Source: Thereva unica (taxonomy: Eukaryota; Arthropoda; Insecta; Diptera; Therevidae). Taken from it: a DNA stretch of 64,000 bases. The notes below the pieces were generated by a model. The model was not told the origin of the DNA, did not search any database, and saw only the letters and a list, made by a program, of their open reading frames with translations. This document shows, in pieces, positions 1 to 11,321 of this stretch. Every line of letters begins with the position of its first letter. Position 1 is the stretch's first letter. Position numbers and translations under genes: made by a program. The stretch lies in contig OX465283.1 of assembly GCA_949987705.1 (NCBI GenBank), forward strand, positions 79,369,720-79,433,719, in the 5' to 3' direction.

Positions 1-1
1 A

Positions 2-290
2 ACAAAACATTCGCGCACATTATGTTTTAGTAGTTCGTTTATAAATAGAACAACTCGATTGTGGAACTCTCTTCCGCAGTCGGTGTTTCCGAACTCATAT
101 AACATCTCACAGTTCAAACGCAAGGTTCATCGACATCTACTCACGCACCCTCCGGACCCCTAACCTATCCTTTCTCCTCTATCCTTCAAATCAAGCTTAC
201 TACTAGACACTGACCATGACTTGAACGACATGACAGGCATGTAGTACAAAGGGTGATTCCTAAGCTTGTATTTACCACATAATAAAAAAA
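2..290 (+). pseudogene. 3' end of a non-LTR retrotransposon (same family as 52501-54482)
   Basis: Positions 2-163 are open in one frame, ending in TAA at 161-163. They encode the C-terminal tail of a LINE reverse transcriptase protein, with the motifs INRTTRLWNSLPQSVF and FKRKVHRHLL. The same tail is found in the larger copy at 52640-53278 (minus strand). The following ~125 bases match that copy's 3' UTR: AAGCTTACTACT, CATGAC, AACGACATGAC and a GTACAAAGGGTGA block, then an A-rich end near 290. The copy runs off the left edge of the window, so its 5' extent is unknown. It is more intact than the copy at 843-1190. Assignment to the CR1/Jockey group is by general resemblance. Confidence 0.8.
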
Positions 291-301
291 TATATATATC
301 A

Positions 302-440
302 CTTCAACCCAATTACAACTCAACTAGCGTATATGAGGCGAAAAATCTTCTCGACCCAGGTAGGAGAGCTGAGTTGGGTATAGTGGACCCTGTTTCAACT
401 CGACCTCCGTTTATGACTGGGTTGAATCTGGGTTGAAGCA
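302..440. mobile_element. Small MITE with CTTCAACCCA ends
   Basis: The left end CTTCAACCCAATTACAACTC is approximately repeated inverted at the right end (...GGGTTGAATCTGGGTTGAAG), giving imperfect terminal inverted repeats of about 20 bases around ~140 bp. The interior is rich in TTGAGTT/AACTCAA words, as in the insertions at 18255-18689 and 45509-45745. There is no coding capacity and the target duplication is not clear. Confidence 0.5.
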
Positions 441-599
441 GATAAAACCAGTGCATACCACCTCCATGCTAAGTAGACACAGAACAATGGATTCATTAGG
501 GAAAGAAAAGAACTAAGAAGAGCATACACAAAGTATAAAAAGCCAGTATTGGGAATAAGAAATGAGGGTAATAGAAGAATCAGCAAACTCATGTCCATT

Positions 600-842
600 T
601 TCCGGAAAATTTTTGGGACCGCAGCGTGACCTATCGAGTAAAAGCTTGGATTTACTGTTAAAATTTAGTACTTATGGAGTAAAAAAATATGATGGTCTGC
701 CTGGTTAAATCTGTTGCTAATGCCTTGGCAGACCACTTTTTTGTTGTTGTTTTGGGACCGCAACTGACCTTTGGAGTAAGAGTTTCGACCTATAATCAAA
801 TAAAAGCTTGAACATTTTTATGCTAGAAAACAAAAGTCTGCA
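600..842. repeat. Degenerate direct repeat, no gene
   Basis: A ~40-base block beginning TTTTGGGACCGCA is present twice, near 611-650 and 750-793, separated by ~100 bases. Both copies continue with TGACC and GAGTAA. Nothing coding is recognisable, and it is probably debris of an unidentified repeat. Confidence 0.4.
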
Positions 843-1190
843 GTGTTTGTGCCGGTGCCAAGTGTCTGGCTGTTCCTCCGAAATATACGCTCTCCTGGCT
901 CCACGGCAATCATATATCCGCAACACAAGATAGATAGCAATTCATTTATCAGTAGAACAACTCGTCTGCGGAATAATCTCTCGCAGTTAGTATTCCCAAG
1001 CCCTTTCAACATCCAAGAATTCAAACGCAGGGTTCATTACCACCTTCTTCAATACCCCCGTAGGGTTATGAACCTACCCACCCCGTACTAAGATTACTGC
1101 TCGACATTGCACCATGACGTGACAAACGACATGAGGGACTGGTGGTAAAAAGGGTGACTTCGGAGCTTAGCACTGCCACATAAAAAGAGA
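843..1190 (+). pseudogene. Second 3' fragment of the same LINE family
   Basis: Open in one frame to the TAA at 1089-1091. It encodes NSFISRTTRLRNNLSQLVF and FKRRVHYHLLQYP, the terminal motif of the retrotransposon whose longest copy is at 52501-54482. The tryptophan of the usual TTRLW motif is replaced by arginine. The 3' UTR words TACTGCTCGACATTGCACC, CATGAC and AAGGGTGA follow, then CCACATAAAAAG near 1180. Upstream of ~930 the match to the family fades. It is a dead, diverged 5'-truncated copy. Confidence 0.7.
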
Positions 1191-1499
1191 CCACGTTTTA
1201 TTTTAGTGTTTAATTACTACATAAGCCTTAATGACTCCTATACCAGCTGCTTAGTAATTTTGATCTGAAATGAAATCGGTTGGACATTGAGTCGTTTGAT
1301 AACTAAAATCTTTGTGTCCTTGAACGACTGGATTAACTCTTCTTTTCGTTTCGGATCGCTGCAAGTACGATAATTGAATTGTCACTGGAACTTTGAAGTA
1401 AAGCGAGAGTATTTTCGCCACACCGAAGTTTGCTTGGATGTTGATTACAAGTCAATTTTTAACTAAGATTTGTTTTAATTTATTGAGAATCATTCAATT
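1191..1499. other. AT-rich spacer without recognisable feature
   Basis: No open frame of note, no tRNA-like fold and no recognisable repeat end was found in these ~300 bases. Confidence 0.4.
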
Positions 1500-1509
1500 G
1501 ATCGGATCA

Positions 1510-1635
1510 CCCCTGACACAAAAAGTGTCCGGGTTTTCCCCGGACACTTTTTAAAACCCCGCCCGGACGGTCCCCGGGCACCCTCCAAACTAGGACAAAT
1601 CCGGGGAAACCCGGACGGATGGCAGCCCTAATCAT
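1510..1635. mobile_element. GC-rich end of a DNA transposon
   Basis: A sharp GC-rich island in AT-rich sequence. It holds a strong hairpin (AAAAAGTGTCCGGG with its inverse CCCGGACACTTTTT) followed by CCCGGAC/GTCCGGG and CCGGGGAAACCCGGACGG words. The outer edge reads, on the minus strand, GGGCTGCCATCCGTCCGGG, a typical look for an insect hAT-like or foldback terminus. Only one end is seen. The superfamily is inference. Confidence 0.4.
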
Positions 1636-3247
1636 AGGTGAAATAAATTGTACCACGTAGTGAAAAATAACAACAAAGTTAGTGCTGAGCAGAAATCTGA
1701 ATACGCCAGGTTAGCTTCAGAATTTAATCATAGATCACGGGCGGCCAATACTACCTTCGCAAAGACTGTCGGTGAAAATATCATACGTAATCCTAAAAAA
1801 ATCTTTGATTTCGTTAATCTAAAGCGAAAAAATCAGGCTACCCGAGAACAATGACAAACGGTGTCACATACTCGCTCCCCCAAGAAATTTCATACATGTT
1901 TGCGGACAGGCTCAGTGAAAATTTCTGCCCCATTTCTTCGACTGCAAACACTGTCCCAAGAGAGCATTCCGAAACTGCGGTCCTTATAGATAATATATCT
2001 CTATGGCCCGAAGATATAATGACAGGTCTAATAGATCTGGAAGTCGATAAACGTCACGGTCCGGACTGTCTACCTACAAGTTTTTTTGCAGAACCACGCC
2101 CAACTCTTTCTTCTCCCCCTTCACCTAATTAACAAGTAAGTTTCCTTCGGTATGGAAGAAATCCTCACACCAATCTTTAAGTCAGGTGATAAACATGCGG
2201 TGGACAACTATAGGGCATTGCTATCCTATCTGTTATCCCTAAACTATTTGAAAAACTTATCTATGAAAAGAGTTCTCTCTAATTGTTCCGAACCTAAACG
2301 ATCAGCAACATGGTTTCAGAAAAGGTCGTTCCACCACATCCAATCTTATGATAATGATATCCGAACTGCTGTACGGTATGGAACAAGGCCACCAGTTTGA
2401 CGCTGTCTGCACTGATTTCAGTAAGGCAATTGATCGAGTAGACCGCCACATATTATTTATGAAATTATTAAGATTTGGGATATCCAGCCCCCTTCTAGAT
2501 TGGAAACATCCTATCTTAATGGAAGAACTCAGGTTTTAAGATTTCAGGGTTTCCTTTCAAAAGAAATTAATATAACCTCAGGTGTACCGCAAGGCAGCCC
2601 CTAGGACCACTTCTATTTAACATATTCATTTTCGATCTATTTGAAAAATTAAACGGGATTCCGCACCTCTTTTACACCGATGATTTAAAAATTAAGTGCT
2701 ATTAGGTCTCAAACTGATGTATCCTTTTTACAGTCGAAACTTAATGCACTACAAGACTGGTGCACCACTAATAATCTTCTTAACACCAGTAAGTGCGATG
2801 TAATTACCTTCTCCAGGAAAAAAAACAAACAGCAGCAAAATTATTATCTCAATGACAATGTCTTGGATCGTGTCGATCACATTGTTGATTTAGACATTGT
2901 TCTCGACAGCAAGTTGTTTTGTTCATAAGTTCGTCCTATTCTTGAATATGCGTGCCAAATCAGGAACCCTATATTTCAAGTTAGTATAAACCGATTAGAA
3001 TCTGTCTAAAATAAGTTCCTTCTTTTCGCGCTTAGGAACCTCTATATTCCTTCGGATTTTCACAACCTTCCTAACTATAAGGACAGGGTCCTTGATTTCT
3101 TGCCTCTATCTCTTAGACGGAAATTGCTTATATCTTGTTTTACCCTGGATATCCTGAACAATAACCTCAAGGTGCAGTTCCTGTCGGACATAACCAAATT
3201 TAACGATACTCGACAAAAAACACATTCCAAACAGCTTAAAGAGTATG
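1636..3247 (+). pseudogene. Jockey-like LINE reverse transcriptase relic (main part)
   Basis: Successive frames give an ordered set of ORF2 pieces. They are a thumb-proximal linker (NPKKIFDFVNLKRKN, 1790-1835); a degenerate PIFKSGDK...NYRALL stretch (2170-2220); DFSKAIDRVDRHI (2415-2450), the usual DFSKAFD motif; SGVPQGSP (2578-2602); then YTDD (2670-2681) where YADD is expected. The connection-domain piece ALQDWCTTNNLLNTSKCDV (2743-2800) and the C-terminal LEYACQI and NRLESV pieces follow. Several frameshifts and stops make it inactive. The last ORF portion continues at 3468-3560 and then, after a 7.7-kb insertion, at 11219-11321. Codon order and spacing fit Jockey-clade elements; the endonuclease domain is absent, so the copy is 5' truncated. 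Confidence 0.7.
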
Positions 3248-3467
3248 GGTCGCCCCAAAAGAGTTGATGCCGAGAAAGTCGCGTTTTGCATGCGCAGTAG
3301 AATCCCCGCATGCCTTTCCCGTCCCTTAGCCTAGTCGCAACAAATTTCGAAGGGGAAATTTGAAAATACATAAGCGCATTTCCTATCAATATGGGCGCAA
3401 TTTTTATTTGTGTGCAGCTTTGATTTCCCCAGCTGCGCGCTCCGGCATCAACTCTTTTGGCGCGACC
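3248..3467. mobile_element. 220-bp MITE inside the LINE relic
   Basis: The left end GGTCGCCCCAAAAGAGTTGA and the right end (inverse GGTCGCGCCAAAAGAGTTGA) form near-perfect inverted repeats of about 28 bases. It interrupts the LINE coding frame between the KQLKEYG-like segment and the YARNEPVNRF segment. No ORF. A target duplication could not be fixed with confidence. Confidence 0.6.
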
Positions 3468-3560
3468 TCTACCCGCATAGCACTGAATATGCTAGAAACG
3501 AGCCCGTTAACAGGTTCTGCATTACCTTCAATACCTGTTTCTCTCCCTCAATTAACATAA
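3468..3560 (+). pseudogene. Jockey-like LINE, near-C-terminal segment
   Basis: Reads STEYARNEPVNRFCITFN, resembling the NEP(I/L)NRM...FN block near the end of Jockey-like ORF2 proteins. It joins the relic at 1636-3247 on one side and the tail at 11219-11321 on the other, interrupted by the MITE at 3248-3467 and the giant foldback. Confidence 0.6.
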
Positions 3561-3591
3561 TCCTTACTAATATTATAAATGCGACAGTAAC

Positions 3592-3614
3592 TCTGTCTGT
3601 CTGTCTGTCTGTAT
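3592..3614. repeat. (TGTC)n microsatellite, left arm
   Basis: About five and a half GTCT units just inside the left end of the foldback. The matching tract in the right arm (11140-11188) has about twelve, a length difference expected of slippage. Confidence 0.9.
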
Positions 3615-3829
3615 GTTACGCTTTCACGCCTAAACCGCTGGACCGATTTTGATGAAATTTGCAACAGACATAGTTTAGACGTTGGAGACGGACATAGGCT
3701 ACTTTTTTTTGGAGAAAAAAGGGTTGAAGGGGGTGAAATGGGGTTCAATAAGTTGTAAGGGGATTTTTTTCTTTACTTTTTTTCTATTGTATAAAAAGTA
3801 ACTGACTGACAGACAACGCACAACCTAAA

Positions 3830-5520
3830 CCGCTAGAGCTAAAGGGCTGAAATTTTTGACAGTGCATCCCTAGCGATTTTTCGAAATTCATCCCCTAAGG
3901 GGGTGAAATAGGGTCAACTCAAAACCGCTGTAGCTATAAGGCTGAAATTTTGACAGTGCATCCCTATAATGACGTGGACATCCACTAAGACGTGGACATC
4001 CACGATTTTACGAAATTCATCCCCTAAGGGGCTGAAATGGGGTTTACCCAAACCGCTGGAGCTATAGGGCTGAAATTTTGACAGTGCATCCCTTTAATGA
4101 CGTGGACATCCCCTAAGAAGCGATTTTTCGAAATTCATCCCCTAAGGGAGGGGAAATGGAGTTTACCCAAACCGCTGGAGCTATAGGGCTGAAATTTTGA
4201 CAGTGCATCCTTTTAATGACGTGGACATCCACTAAGAAGCGATTTTTCGAAATTCATCCCCTAAGGGAGGGGAAATGGGGTTTACCCAAACCGCTGGAGC
4301 TATAGGGCTGAAATTTTGACAGTGCATCCCTTTAATGACGTGGACATCCCCTAAGAAGCGATTTTTCGAAATTCATCCCCTAACGGGGTGAAATGGGGTT
4401 TTTCCAAACCGCTAAATTTGTAGGGCTGAAATTTTCACAGTGCATCCCTATAATGGCGTGGACATCCACAATAAAGCAATTTTTCGAAATTCATCCCCTA
4501 AGGGGGTGAAATGGGGTTTTTCCAAACCGCTATAGCTATAGGGCAGAAATTTTGACAGTGAATCCCTATAATGGCGTGGACATCCACTAAAACGCGATTT
4601 TTCGAAATTCATCCCCTAAGGGGTGAAATTGGGTTTACCCAAACCGCTGGAGCTATAGGGTTGAAATTTTGACAGTGCATCCCTTTAATGACGTGGACAT
4701 CCACTAAGAAGCGATTTTGCGAAATTCGTCCCCTAAGGGAGGGGAAATGGGGTTTACCCAAACCGCTGGAGCTATAGGGCTGAAATTTTGACAGTGCATC
4801 CCTTTAATGACGTGGACATCCACTAAGAAGCGATTTGTCGAAATTCATCCCCTAAGGGAGGGGAAATGGGGTTTACCCAAACCGCTGGAGCTATAGGGCT
4901 GAAATTTTGACAGTGCATCCCTTTAATGACGTGGACATCCCCTAAGAAGCGATTTTTCGAAATTCATCCCCTAACGGGGTGAAATGGGGTTTTTCCAAAC
5001 CGCTAAATTTATAGGGCTGAAATTTTCACAGTGCATCCCTATAATGGCGTGGACATCCACAATAAAGCAATTTTTCGAAATTCATCCCCTAAGGGGGTGA
5101 AATGGGGTTAACCCACACCGCTGAAGCTGAAGGGCTTTAATTTTGACCGTGCATTCCTATAATGACGTGGACATCCACTTAGGAGCGATTTTTTGAAATT
5201 TATCCCCTAAGGGGGTTAAATGGGGTTAACCCAAATCGCTGGAGCTGAAGGGCTTTAATTTTGACAGTGCATCTCTATAATGACGTGGACATTCACTAAG
5301 AAGCGATTTTTCGAAATTCATCCCCTAACACAGTGAATAGGGTTACCAAACTACTGGAGCTATAGGGCTGAAATTTCGACAGTGCATCTCTATAATGATG
5401 TGGACATCCACTAAGAAGCGATTACTCGAAATTCATCCCCTAAGGGGGTGAAATGGGGTTAACCCAAACCTCTGAAGCTGAAGGGCTGAAATTTTGACAG
5501 TGCATCCCTATAATCACGTA
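3830..5520 (+). repeat. ~118-bp minisatellite array, left arm (about 14 units)
   Basis: The unit reads AAACCGCTGGAGCTATAGGG ... TTTTGACAGTGCATCCC ... GACGTGGACATCC ... TTCGAAATTCATCCCCTAAG ... and repeats every 118-119 bases (for example at 4050, 4169, 4288). Subtypes differ in the TTTAATGACGTGG versus TATAATGGCGTGG segment. Divergence between units is modest. The same unit forms the right-arm array in opposite orientation. Confidence 0.9.
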
Positions 5521-5535
5521 GAAATGAATGACTCG

Positions 5536-6410
5536 AAATTCACTTTATTTAATATTCATTTGTGATTGCTTCATAATTTCTTGCACCCACGTAAATAGGC
5601 GAACAAACTTAACGAACGTTCGTCAAAACCTAAAATGTCACTTCTCTTGATGACAGAAACATGCCAATCTCTGCTTCAAAACTTGCAGATTTGTTGAGCA
5701 GAGGTGATATACGCAGCAATTTGTTTACCATATTTATTAAAAAAATGCACTATAATAAACCCTTTTAGGGATAATAACAGCTGACTTTTTTTTTTTTTTT
5801 TGAAGGAAAACATTGCACATAATAAACAGTTTTTATTTAAAGGCGTTGCAAGGCACGCGGGTTTTATGCTAGTTAATAAATAAATATACAAAAATGAGGC
5901 ATATTAAAAATACTAGTACTCGTGTTTAATAACTGAAATAAATCTGTAAGGCTGTTTTTTGTAAATTGTATTCTGCACATAAAATATATTCTGGACAATA
6001 AAAATGGACGTTTATTTAATTCTACTTTGTTTGAGAAAATGTGAGCTTAAATTATATTAAGTACTAGCATAAAACCCGCGTGCCTTGCAACGCCTTTAAA
6101 TAAAAACTGTTTATTATGTGCAATGTTTTCCTTCAAAAAAAAAAAAAAAACAAACAAAAAAGTCAGCTGTTATTATCCCTAAAAGGGTTTATTATAGTGC
6201 ATTTTTTTTATAAATATGGTAAACAAATTGCTGCGTATATCACCTCTGCTCAACAAATCTGCAAGTTTTGAAGCAGAGATTGGCATGTTTATGTGATCAA
6301 GAGAAGTGACATTTTAGGTTTTGACGAACGTTCGTTAAGTTTGTTCGCCTATTTACGTGGGTGCAAGAAATTATGAAGCAATCACAAATGAATATTAAAT
6401 AAAGTGAATT
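5536..6410. repeat. Central inverted stem with 189-bp loop
   Basis: Bases 5536-5873 and 6063-6410 are inverse copies, including the words GACGAACGTTCGT, GGCGTTGCAAGGCACGCGGG and AACAGCTGACTTTTTT. Small differences such as an extra CAAACAAAA in the right strand show the arms have aged separately. The loop at 5874-6062 is unique, AT-rich and non-coding. Confidence 0.9.
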
Positions 6411-6424
6411 TCGAATCATTCATT

Positions 6425-9400
6425 TCTACGTGATTATAGGGATGCACTATCAAAATTTCAGCCCTTCAGCTTCAGAGGTTTGGGTTAACCCCATTTCACC
6501 CCCTTAGGGGAAGAATTTCGAGTAATCGCCTCTTAGTGGATGTCTACGTCATTATAGGGATGCACTGTCGAAATTTCAGCATTATAGCTATAGTAGTTTG
6601 GTAACCCCATTTCACTGCGTTGGGGATGAATTTCGAAAAATTGCTTCTTAGCGAATGTCCACGTCATTATAGAGATGCACTGTCAAAATTAAAGCCCTTC
6701 AGCTCCAGCGGTTTGGGTTAACCCCATTTAGCCCCCTTAGGGGATAAATTGCAAAAAATCGCTCCTAAGTGGATGTCCACGTCATTATAGGGAAGCACGG
6801 TCAAAATTAAAGCCCTTCAGCATCAGGTGTGGGTTAACCCCATTTCACCCCCTTAGAGGATGAATTTCGAAAAATCGCTTCTTAGTGGATGTCCACGTCA
6901 TTAAAAGGATGCACTGTCAAAATTTCAGCCCTATAGCTCCAGCGGTTTGGGTAAACCCTATTTCACCCCCTTAGGGGATGAATTTCGAAAAATCGCTTTA
7001 TAGTGGATGCCCACGCCATTATAGGGATGCACTGTCAAAATTTCAGCCCTATAAATTTAGCGGTTTGGAAAAACCCTATTTCACCCCCTTAGGGGATGAA
7101 TTTCGAAAAATCGCTTCTTAGTGGATGTCCACGTCATTAAAAGGATGCACTGTCAAAATTTCAGCCCTATAGCTATAGCGGTTTGGGTAAACCCTATTTC
7201 ACCCCCTTAGGGGATGAATTTCTAAAAATCGCTTTATAGTGGATGCCCACGCCATTATAGGGATGCACTGTCAAAATGTCAGCCCAATAAATTTAGCGGT
7301 TTGGAAATACCCTATTTCACCCCCTTAGGGGATGAATTTCGAAAAATCGCTTCTTAGTGGAAGTCCACGTCATTAAAAGGATGCACTGTCAAAATTTCAG
7401 CCCTATAGCTCCAGCGGTTTGGGTAAACCCCATTTCACTCCCTTAGGGGATGAATTTCGAAAAATCGCTTTAATAGTGGATGGCCACGCCATTATAGGGA
7501 TGCACTGTCAAAATTTCAGCCCTATAGCTATAGCGGTTTGGGTAAACCCTATTTCACCCCCTTAGGGGATGAATTTCTAAAAATCGCTTTATAGTGGATG
7601 CCCACGCCATTATAGGGATGCACTGTCAAAATGTCAGCCCTATAAATTTAGCGGTTTGGAAATACCCTATTTCACCCCCTTAGGGGATGAATTTCGAAAA
7701 ATCGCTTTAATAGTGGATGTCCACGTCATTAAAGGGATGCACTGTCAAAATTTCAGCCCTATAGCTATAGCGGTTTGGGTAAACCCTATTTCACCCCCTT
7801 AGGGGATGAATTTCGAAAAATCGCTTTATAGTGGATGCCCACGCCATTATAGGGATGCACTGTCAAAATTTCAGCCCTATAAATTTAGCGGTTTGGAAAT
7901 ACCCTATTTCACCCCCTTAGGGGATGAATTTCGAAAAATCGCTTCTTAGTGGAAGTCCACGTCATTAAAAGGATGCACTGTCAAAATTTCAGTCCTATAG
8001 CTCCAGCGGTTTGGGTAAATCCCATTTCACTCCCTTAGGGGATGAATTTCGAAAAATCGCTTTAATAGTGGATGGCCACGCCATTATAGGGATGCACTGT
8101 CAAAATTACAGCCCTATAGCTTTAGCGGTTTGGAAAAAACCCATTTCACCCCCTTAAGGGATGAATTTCGAAAAATCGCTTTTTAGTGGATGTCCACGTC
8201 ATTAAAGGGATGCACTGTCAAAATTTAAGCCCTATAGCTATAGCGGTTTGGGTAAACTCTATGTCAGATGAATTACGAAAAATCGCTTTATAGTGGATGT
8301 CCACGCCATTATAGGGATGCACTGTCAAAATTTCAGCCCTATAGCTATAGCGCTTTGGGAAAACCCCATTTCACCCCCTTAGGGGATGAATTTCGAAAAA
8401 TCGCTTTATAGTGGATGTTCACGCCATTATAGGGATGCACTGTCAAAATTTCAGTCCTATAGCTCCAGCGCTTTGGGTAAACCCCATTTCACTCCCTTAG
8501 GGGATGAATTTCGAAAAATCGCTTTAATAGTGGATGTCCACGTCATTAAAGGGATGCACTGTCAAAATTTCAGCCCTATAGCTATAGCGGTTTGGGTAAA
8601 CCCTATTTCACCCCCTTAGGGGATGAATTTCGAAAAATCGCTTTATAGTGGATGCCCACGCCATTATAGGGATGCACTGTCAAAATGTCAGCCCTATAAA
8701 TTTAGCGGTTGGGAAATACCCTATTTCACCCCCTTAGGGGATGAATTTCGAAAAATCGCTTCTTAGTGGATGTCCACGTCATTAAAAGGATGCACTGTCA
8801 AAATTTCAGCCCTATAGCTCCAGCGGTTTGGGTAAACCCCATTTCACTCCCTTAGGGGATGAATTTCGAAAAATCGCTTTAATAGTGGATGGCCACGCCA
8901 TTATAGGGATGCACTGTCAAAATTACAGCCCTATAGCTTTAGCGGTTTGGAAAAAACCCATTTCACCCCCTTAAGGGATGAATTTCGAAAAATCGCTTTT
9001 TAGTGGATGTCCACGTCATTAAAGGGATGCACTGTCAAAATTTCAGTCCTATAGCTCCAGCGGTTTGGGTAAATCCCATTTCACTCCCTTAGGGGATGAA
9101 TTTCGAAAAATCGCTTTAATAGTGGATGGCCACGCCATTATAGGGATGCACTGTCAAAATTACAGCCCTATAGCTTTAGCGGTTTGGAAAAAACCCATTT
9201 CACCCCCTTAAGGGATGAATTTCGAAAAATCGCTTTTTAGTGGATGTCCACGTCATTAAAGGGATGCACTGTCAAAATTTAAGCCCTATAGCTATAGCGG
9301 TTTGGGTAAACTCTATGTCAGATGAATTACGAAAAATCGCTTTATAGTGGATGTCCACGCCATTATAGGGATGCACTGTCAAAATTTCAGCCCTATAGCT

Positions 9401-10915
9401 ATAGCGCTTTGGGAAAACCCCATTTCACCCCCTTAGGGGATGAATTTCGAAAAATCGCTTTATAGTGGATGTTCACGCCATTATAGGGATGCACTGTCAA
9501 AATTTCAGTCCTATAGCTCCAGCGCTTTGGGTAAACCCCATTTCACTCCCTTAGGGGATGAATTTCGAAAAATCGCTTTAATAGTGGATGTCCACGTCAT
9601 TAAAGGGATGCACTGTCAAAATTTCAGCCCTATAGCTATAGCGGTTTGGGTAAACCCTATTTCACCCCCTTAGGGGATGAATTTCGAAAAATCGCTTTAT
9701 AGTGGATGCCCACGCCATTATAGGGATGCACTGTCAAAATGTCAGCCCTATAAATTTAGCGGTTGGGAAATACCCTATTTCACCCCCTTAGGGGATGAAT
9801 TTCGAAAAATCGCTTCTTAGTGGATGTCCACGTCATTAAAAGGATGCACTGTCAAAATTTCAGCCCTATAGCTCCAGCGGTTTGGGTAAACCCCATTTCA
9901 CTCCCTTAGGGGATGAATTTCGAAAAATCGCTTTAATAGTGGATGGCCACGCCATTATAGGGATGCACTGTCAAAATTACAGCCCTATAGCTTTAGCGGT
10001 TTGGAAAAAACCCATTTCACCCCCTTAAGGGATGAATTTCGAAAAATCGCTTTTTAGTGGATGTCCACGTCATTAAAGGGATGCACTGTCAAAATTTAAG
10101 CCCTATAGCTATAGCGGTTTGGGTAAACCCTATTTCACCCCCTTAGGGGATGAATTACGAAAAATCGCTTTATAGTGGATGTCCACGCCATTATAGGGAT
10201 GCACTGTCAAAATTTCAGCCCTATAGCTATAGCGCTTTGGGAAAACCCCATTTCACCCCCTTAGGGGATGAATTTCGAAAAATCGCTTCTTAGTGGATGT
10301 CCACGTCATTAAAAGGATGCACTGTCAAAATTTCAGCCCTATAGCTCCAGCGGTTTGGGTAAACCCCATTTCACTCCCTTAGGGGATGAATTTCGAAAAA
10401 TCGCTTTAATAGTGGATGGCCACGCCATTATAGGGATGCACTGTCAAAATTACAGCCCTATAGCTTTAGCGGTTTGGAAAAAACCCATTTCACCCCCTTA
10501 AGGGATGAATTTCGAAAAATCGCTTTTTAGTGGATGTCCACGTCATTAAAGGGATGCACTGTCAAAATTTAAGCCCTATAGCTATAGCGGTTTGGGTAAA
10601 CCCTATTTCACCCCCTTAGGGGATGAATTTCGAAAAATCGCTTTATAGTGGATGTCCACGCCGTTATAGGGATGCACTGTCAAAATTTCAGCCCTATAAA
10701 TTTAGCGGTTTGGAAAAACCCTATTTCACCCCCTTAGGGGATGAATTTCGAAAAATCGCTTCTTAGTGGATGTCCACGTCATTAAAAGGATGCACTGTCA
10801 AAATTTCAGCCTTATAGCTCCAGCGGTTTTGAGTTGACCCTATTTCACCCCCTTAGGGGATGAATTTCGAAAAATCGCTAGGGGTGCACTGTCAAAAATT
10901 TCAGCCCTTTAGCTC
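6425..10915 (-). repeat. ~118-bp minisatellite array, right arm (about 38 units)
   Basis: Inverse orientation of the left-arm unit: GGGATGAATTTCGAAAAATC, then GTGGATGTCCACGTCATTA, GGGATGCACTGTCAAAAT and AGCGGTTTGGGTAAACC. The spacing is 118 bases (6971, 7089, 7207, 7325, 7443). Units with CACGCCATTATAGGG and with CACGTCATTAAA(A/G)GG tend to alternate, giving a ~236-bp dimer. Two identical open frames exactly 1054 bases apart (8386 and 9440) reveal a recent duplication of nine units. Confidence 0.9.
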
Positions 10916-11139
10916 TAGCGGTTAAGGTTGTGCGTTGTCGTCTGTCAATCAGTTACTTTTTATACAAAAGAAAAAAAGTAAAGAAAAAAAATCCCCTTAC
11001 AACTTATTGAACCCTATTTCACCCCCTTCAACCCTTTTTTCTCCAAAAAAAAGTAGCCTATGTCCGTCTCCAAGGTCTAAACTATGTCTGTTGCAAATTT
11101 CATCTAAATCGGTCCAGCGGTTTAGGCGTGAAAGCGTAA

Positions 11140-11142
11140 CAT

Positions 11143-11187
<45 letters not shown>

Positions 11188-11188
11188 G
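11140..11188. repeat. (ACAG)n microsatellite, right arm
   Basis: About twelve uninterrupted CAGA/ACAG units near the right end of the foldback, the mirror of the shorter tract at 3592-3614. Confidence 0.95.
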
Positions 11189-11218
11189 TTACTTTCGCAT
11201 TTATAATATTAGTAAGGA

Positions 11219-11321
11219 TTCCTGGGCGTATCGAAACTATCGCCTCTTCAAAAAGGACTTTGCTAGCATACTCATTTCTCAAACAGTGCTTGAAGAATAT
11301 TTGCCGAAAAACACGATGTAA
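11219..11321 (+). pseudogene. Tail of the Jockey-like LINE, displaced by the foldback
   Basis: Reads WAYRNYRLFKKDFASILIS and then runs to a stop near 11321. A basic ...FKK(D/R)F... end is typical of Jockey-like ORF2 C-termini. It lies immediately outside the right end of the giant foldback, while the preceding protein segment (3468-3560) lies immediately outside the left end. The two pieces are therefore one LINE cut by the foldback insertion. Confidence 0.55.

Larger units (their letters stand above)
3561..11218. mobile_element. Giant foldback element with inverted minisatellite arrays
   Basis: The ends are TCCTTACTAATATTATAAAT at the left and the exact inverse at the right. Both arms carry, in mirror order: a tetranucleotide (GTCT/AGAC)n tract, a segment with CACGCCTAAACCGCTGGACC, a ~110-base AT-rich segment, the word CAGTTACTTTTTATAC, and an array of a ~118-bp repeat. 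At the centre is a ~320-bp perfect-looking stem around a 189-bp loop (5874-6062). The left array is about 1.7 kb and the right about 4.5 kb, so the arms have diverged in copy number. There is no transposase gene; open frames through the arrays are by-products of the repeat. Similar TATTATAAATGCGA...GTCTGTCTGT ends are common in insect non-autonomous elements, but I cannot name the superfamily. Confidence 0.8.

Noticed and set aside
8386..9673. Two identical 77-residue open frames in the array
   Set aside because: They are translations of ~118-bp repeat units; the same text recurs with every unit and has no start-site or domain logic.
3830..10915. Possible CRISPR-like array
   Set aside because: Units are contiguous, have no unique spacers, and lie in a eukaryotic foldback.
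10935..11321. 128-residue frame with TDRQTDRQ repeats
   Set aside because: It is produced by the (ACAG)n microsatellite and foldback end; only the last ~30 residues reflect the LINE tail.
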